DNA from: Sphingobacterium daejeonense
GTDB taxonomy: Bacteria; Bacteroidota; Bacteroidia; Sphingobacteriales; Sphingobacteriaceae
DNA: 64,000 nucleotides
NCBI RefSeq assembly: GCF_901472535.1
Contig: NZ_LR590470.1
Location: forward strand, 558,001 to 622,000
Reading direction: 5' to 3'
Position numbers and translations under genes: made by a program. Below are positions 60,446 to 64,000 of the stretch, in pieces; the first letter of the stretch is position 1, and each line of letters starts with the position of its first letter. Under the pieces are notes generated by a model. It was not told the DNA's origin. It made no database searches and saw nothing but the letters and a program-made list of their open reading frames with translations.

Positions 60446-61422
60446 ATGGATTCACCAATTCAATTAGTTCTCATTATCACAGGTTCTGTAGTAGCAATCT
60501 TTTTGTTGTTATACATACTCCCTGTAAATCTCTGGTTTACAGCTCAATTGTCAAATGTAAAAATCAGTCTATTAAATTTAGTTCTGATGCGTTTGCGTAA
60601 GGTTCCACCATCATTGGTAACCAATGCAATGATCACTTCTACAAAAGCTGGTCTTAAAATTACATCTAATGAAATTGAGACACATTATTTGGCCGGAGGA
60701 AATGTCAATAAAGTTATTAAAGCATTGATTTCTGCAGATAAGGCAAATATTCCCTTGGATTTTAAATTGGCAACGGCAATTGATCTCGCAGGTCGTGATG
60801 TATTTGATGCGGTACAGCTTTCTGTAAATCCTCAAGTCATCAATACTCCTCCTGTAGCAGCTGTAGCAAAGGATGGAATTCAATTGATTGCAAAAGCAAG
60901 AGTAACAGTACGTGCAAATATCAACCAATTAGTAGGGGGTGCCGGTGAAGAAACAATCCTGGCGCGTGTAGGTGAGGGTATAGTAACAACTATTGGTTCT
61001 TCATTAAACCATAAAGAGGTCTTAGAAAATCCAGATAGGATATCCAAAACGGTCCTTTCTAAAGGTCTGGACTCAGGTACTGCCTTTGAAATATTATCTA
61101 TTGATATTGCAGATATCGATATTGGCGAAAACGTGGGTGCAAAACTTCAAACTGATCAAGCTGAAGCGGATCTGAAAGTTGCAAATGCTCGGGCTGAAGA
61201 ACGTAGGGCAATGGCGGTAGCAACAGAACAAGAATGAGGGCTAAAGCGCAAGAAGCTAAAGCAAAAGTAATTGAAGCTGAATCGCAAGTGCCAATGGCAA
61301 TGGCCGAAGCTTTTAGAAACGGTAATCTCGGAATTATGGATTACTATAAAATGCAGAATATTCAGGCAGATACTGAAATGAGAACATCAATCTCAAAACC
61401 TCAAGGTCCGGATAAAAAATAA
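60446..61422 (+). CDS. floA: Flotillin-like protein FloA, one frameshift
   Basis: Membrane scaffold of functional membrane microdomains. An N-terminal hydrophobic anchor ([20 protein letters not shown]) is followed by the UPF0365 core: [64 protein letters not shown] (split here) and [20 protein letters not shown]. An A is missing near 61236 (GAATGAGG for GAAATGAGG), so the frame stops after ATEQE and resumes with [18 protein letters not shown] to [11 protein letters not shown]. Together about 325 residues, normal length. A terminator follows. Confidence 0.93.
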
Positions 61423-61441
61423 AAAATATTCAATTAGTAAA

Positions 61442-61476
61442 AAAGCCATGCAATAAATAAATGCATGGCTTTTTTA
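61442..61476 (+). terminator. floA terminator
   Basis: An 11-bp perfect stem AAAGCCATGCA/TGCATGGCTTT with a 9-nt loop and T-rich tail, 20 bp past the floA stop. Confidence 0.9.
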
Positions 61477-61480
61477 ATAC

Positions 61481-61511
61481 AAAAAAACCCTGACGATGGG
61501 CGCCAGGGTTT
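61481..61511 (-). terminator. Minus-strand terminator-like hairpin with no gene before it
   Basis: An 8-bp stem AAACCCTG/CAGGGTTT with an 11-nt loop (ACGATGGGCGC), followed on the minus strand by T7. No minus-strand gene lies upstream of it before kdsC, so it may instead belong to a leader element on the plus strand. Confidence 0.5.
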
Positions 61512-61538
61512 GATACTAACCAATTATAAACCTAAATT

Positions 61539-61604
61539 ATGAAAAGACAATTTTTAAATATTAATTCTACTTATACGTGGAATTATGAAACAAAGGTACG
61601 CTGA
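61539..61604 (+). other. Possible leader peptide or tiny ORF
   Basis: ATG followed by 20 codons, MKRQFLNINSTYTWNYETKV plus Arg, then stop. The start context CCTAAATTATGAAA is A/T-rich, as in Bacteroidota initiation sites, and the frame lies 27 bp after a hairpin. There is nothing else between floA and kdsC (61423-61771) except these elements. It may be fortuitous. Confidence 0.25.
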
Positions 61605-61771
61605 GAATTAATATTAGCCAAGAGTTTTAGAGAAAAAGTTTCCTTTGCAACCATTTTCTGACAATTCTCTGATTTATCTGTTGCAACAAATAAAAAATTG
61701 GCTTAATCGGATTAAAAATTGACTCAATAAGGTCTCTAAAATTTATTTATTTTTGAGGATATCAATTCATT

Positions 61772-62290
61772 ATGGTCTTAAAAAAATTTGCTGGGATTAA
61801 AGCAGTAGTATTGGATGTCGATGGGGTATTAACTGATGGGAAACTTTTGGTTACCGAAAATGGAGAACAGCTTCGTTCCTTCTTTGTAAAAGATGGATAT
61901 GCTATGCAATTAGCTGTAAAAATGGGTTTGCATATTTGGGTTATCTCCGGAGGTAAATCTGAAGGTGTTCGCAAAAGACTAGAAGGACTGGGAATTACTG
62001 AAATCCATTTGGGGGTAAAGAATAAAATGGAAATATTGAAACAGCTCCAGGCAAAATATGAATTGAATCATTTCGATCTAATGTATGTGGGTGATGACAT
62101 GCCAGACTACGAGGTAATGCAAGCGGTTGGACTTGCAGTATGCCCAAATGATGCGGTAGAAGATATCAAAACTATCTCGCATTATATGTCGCCAAAGAAT
62201 GGGGGTGAAGGTGTGGTGAGAGATGTATTGGAGAAGATACTAAAACTCAAAGGTAAGTGGGGTGTTCAAACTGAAATTAAAAGTGTTTAA
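61772..62290 (+). CDS. kdsC: 3-deoxy-D-manno-octulosonate-8-phosphate phosphatase
   Basis: HAD-family phosphatase that releases KDO from KDO-8-phosphate for LPS inner-core synthesis. The 172 residues show HAD motif I VVLDVDGVLTDGKLL, motif II VISGGKSEGVRKRL, motif III lysine in GVKNKMEILKQL and motif IV MYVGDDMPDYEVM, with the capless architecture of the KdsC/YrbI group. Its last base overlaps the first base of maf, so the two are coupled. A TATTTTTG box lies at 61748-61755. Confidence 0.93.
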   Translation: MVLKKFAGIKAVVLDVDGVLTDGKLLVTENGEQLRSFFVKDGYAMQLAVKMGLHIWVISGGKSEGVRKRLEGLGITEIHLGVKNKMEILKQLQAKYELNHFDLMYVGDDMPDYEVMQAVGLAVCPNDAVEDIKTISHYMSPKNGGEGVVRDVLEKILKLKGKWGVQTEIKSV

Positions 62291-62883
62291 TGATTTTACA
62301 GGAAAGAATAAAAAATATTCCTATCATTTTAGGATCTAAATCTCCAAGAAGAAAAGAATTATTGTCCTCAATGGACCTTGCATTTACTGTAGAGATTAGG
62401 GAAACAGATGAAAGCTTTGATGAAAGTTTAGATCCTATTTCCGCCGTGAAATTTATAGCTGAAACAAAGTTAGGTGCTTTCGATGATAATGGATTGTACG
62501 ATAAATTGATCATCTGTGCAGATACTGTTGTTGTAGATCACATGGGTACTGTAATTGGTAAACCAAAGGATGAAAATGAAGCTATTGACGTAATTTCAGG
62601 ACTTTCAGGCAAAGAACATAAAGTATATACTGCAGTCGCTATTTCATATCAAGGAAAAAGAATTTCATTTGTTGAAGAAACCATAGTTTGGTTCAATGAG
62701 TTGTCTGGTGAAGAGATTAAATATTATGTTATGAGGTACAAACCAATGGACAAAGCGGGTTCTTATGGCATACAAGAATGGATCGGGAGAGTTGGCATTG
62801 AAAGGATTGTAGGTTCCTATGAAAACGTAATCGGTCTGCCTACTGCAAGACTTCAAAAAGAACTGAAAAAAATGTTCAAATAA
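62290..62883 (+). CDS. maf: Maf-like nucleoside triphosphate pyrophosphatase
   Basis: House-cleaning pyrophosphatase of the Maf/Ham1-like superfamily, thought to remove non-canonical nucleotides. It has 197 residues with the N-terminal PIILGSKSPRRKELLSSMDL, LIICADTVVVDHMGTVIGKP, ISGLSGKEHKVYTAVAI and the ending YMVMRYKPMDKAGSYGIQEW-type region (here KYYVMRYKPMDKAGSYGIQ). The residues Ser-Arg-Arg-Lys-Glu near the N-terminus and Asp-Thr-Val in CADTVV are the usual active-site set. It follows kdsC with a one-base overlap. Confidence 0.95.
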   Translation: MILQERIKNIPIILGSKSPRRKELLSSMDLAFTVEIRETDESFDESLDPISAVKFIAETKLGAFDDNGLYDKLIICADTVVVDHMGTVIGKPKDENEAIDVISGLSGKEHKVYTAVAISYQGKRISFVEETIVWFNELSGEEIKYYVMRYKPMDKAGSYGIQEWIGRVGIERIVGSYENVIGLPTARLQKELKKMFK

Positions 62884-62888
62884 AAAAC

Positions 62889-62923
62889 AAGGGCGAGAAT
62901 ATATACTCTCGCCCTTTATTTTT
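62889..62923. terminator. Terminator between maf and the convergent TonB-dependent receptor
   Basis: An 8-bp perfect stem GGGCGAGA/TCTCGCCC with an 8-nt loop (62899-62906) and flanking A- and T-rich tracts, so it can act in both directions. Confidence 0.85.
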
Positions 62924-62946
62924 GAAGCATTAGGATTTGCTCAAAA

Positions 62947-64000
62947 TTATTTAATATGATACCTGATTCCAGTATAGAACATTCGGCCAGCAATAGGTCC
63001 CCAAAGCATATTGGTGTCGAAATTTTGTCCAAATGGCTGATCAAATGCTAGGATTGGATCTTTCTGATAGAAATTACTCAGATTCTCCCCACCAACATAG
63101 ATGTCGAAATTCTTATTCTTTCCAAAAGATTTACTCACTTGAGCATTCATGGTTACATACGCATCTGAATGTGTTGCCAATTGATATTCTACAGGATTGC
63201 TACTCGTATTTGGCAATCTTTTAGGACCAACTACATTTAAAGTATAATCAAAACTCCATCCCGAATGGAGATTATAAGCCAAATTCATGAATCCTCTATG
63301 TTTGGCTGTCAAAGGTTTTTGCAATGTACCTGTATTATAATCCGTCTTTACATCTAACATTCTATAAGCCATTCTCACTTCGAAATGATTCAACGGCATA
63401 AATCTTAACTCTGCCTGTAAACTATTAGAATATGATTTGCCATCTAAGTTATAAAATGAAACTTCACGAGGATTTTCAAAATCAACTACGACTTGATTTT
63501 GGAAATTATTGTGGAACAATTCAACTGAAACTCCAGATTCCCTACCGAATATTTGAAAGCTCTGATCAAAGGTAAGACCGGTATTCCATGATACTTCAGG
63601 CTTTAATCCGTAAGCACCTTCTCCATTCACTAAGGTTGCCAGTCCATTGATTGTTCTGCTAGAAGCAAAGATTCCTAGATTCTCCGCAAAAATGTTGGCA
63701 GTTCTTTGTCCGCGGCCAGAACTCAACCTAATCGTTGTCCCCAAAACGGGTTCATAACGTAATACCGCTCTCGGCGTAGTAAACCAACCATAAATATTGT
63801 TGTAATCTTGCCTTAGTCCTAAAACAGCATCAAATTTCTCGTTAGGACTAAAAGTATATTCCGCAAAAGCACCCGCAACAGCTTCTTTCCTGCCAAACTG
63901 ATAACTGTAATCATTCTCTGAATTATATCGATTCAGGTCCTCATTCAATTTATCATATTGCAGTGAAGCTCCAACCTTATATTTATGCGCAACATTTCCT
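62947..64000 (-). CDS. TonB-dependent receptor, C-terminal barrel, cut by the right edge
   Basis: The frame is open through position 64000, so the N-terminal part, plug and part of the barrel lie outside the window. Seen: beta-barrel strands such as FAEYTFSPNEKFDAVLGLRQD, then RAVLRYEPVLGTTIRLSSGRGQRT (split: RAVLRYEPVLG, RLSSGRGQRT), PEVSWNTGLTFDQSFQIFG and NFDIYVGGENLSNFYQKDPI. It ends in a final strand MFYTGIRYHIK, as in outer membrane barrels. RLSSGRGQRTANIF-type strands resemble colicin I/CirA-like receptors of Bacteroidota rather than SusC. No SusD follows. The substrate (metal chelate, cofactor or other) cannot be told. Confidence 0.85.
   Translation of the reverse strand, partial: GNVAHKYKVGASLQYDKLNEDLNRYNSENDYSYQFGRKEAVAGAFAEYTFSPNEKFDAVLGLRQDYNNIYGWFTTPRAVLRYEPVLGTTIRLSSGRGQRTANIFAENLGIFASSRTINGLATLVNGEGAYGLKPEVSWNTGLTFDQSFQIFGRESGVSVELFHNNFQNQVVVDFENPREVSFYNLDGKSYSNSLQAELRFMPLNHFEVRMAYRMLDVKTDYNTGTLQKPLTAKHRGFMNLAYNLHSGWSFDYTLNVVGPKRLPNTSSNPVEYQLATHSDAYVTMNAQVSKSFGKNKNFDIYVGGENLSNFYQKDPILAFDQPFGQNFDTNMLWGPIAGRMFYTGIRYHIK

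Overview
The window is an AT-rich chromosomal stretch from a Bacteroidota bacterium. It most likely comes from the family Sphingobacteriaceae (Sphingobacterium or Pedobacter-like). The evidence is two SusC/SusD outer-membrane pairs, an OstA-like protein, DUF4834-recF-DUF721 synteny, a fused hemC-hemD gene, CheB/CheR coupled to hybrid kinases, and promoters of the Bacteroidota type (TTG-N19-TAnnTTTG). I see no rRNA, tRNA, CRISPR array, insertion sequence or phage genes, so this looks like ordinary chromosome with some accessory nutrient-uptake loci.

Layout. 1-5.1 kb: SusC (cut by the left edge), SusD and a secreted type I phosphodiesterase/nucleotide-pyrophosphatase-like enzyme. 5.4-6.8 kb: a broken metzincin lipoprotein. 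7.0-13.2 kb: OstA-like protein divergent from tilS, a membrane protein, DUF4834, recF and a DUF721 gene. 13.2-15.8 kb: EamA transporter, Crp-type regulator, SRPBCC protein and a YciO/Sua5-type protein. 15.9-21.4 kb (minus): heme precursor genes hemA, hemC-hemD fusion and hemB, followed by asnS. 22.2-24.9 kb (minus): rbfA, aat, a class V aminotransferase-fold protein and a DUF2027-like protein. 25.1 kb: a short unexplained coding-like tail with its own terminator. 25.7-33.4 kb: argH, then SusC/SusD and a secreted YdcF/DUF218 protein. 33.4-33.7 kb: repeat-rich intergenic DNA. 33.7-39 kb: aldose epimerase, a membrane protein, dgt and topB. 39-44 kb: an antitoxin-like small gene, alpha/beta hydrolase, an orphan protein, a secreted TonB-C protein and an S9 peptidase. 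44-53.4 kb: uvrA, DUF2157, a second YdcF, two lipoamide dehydrogenases, DUF3817, an acyl-CoA thioesterase and an azurin. 53.5-60 kb (minus): a tightly coupled four-gene signalling operon of hybrid kinase with three receivers, CheR, CheB and a REC-kinase-REC protein, behind a near-perfect promoter. 60.4-64 kb: floA, kdsC, maf and the C-terminal part of a TonB-dependent receptor running off the right edge.

A dominant property of the sequence is a large number of one-base frameshifts, most of them in or beside short homopolymers. They break many genes, including ones expected to be indispensable (tilS, asnS, hemA). Both halves of each broken gene keep family-like sequence, so I read most of them as sequencing or assembly indels rather than true pseudogenes. 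The damage is densest at 1-14.6 kb and 32-39.3 kb. Genes are therefore annotated over their whole reconstructed span, with approximate break points.
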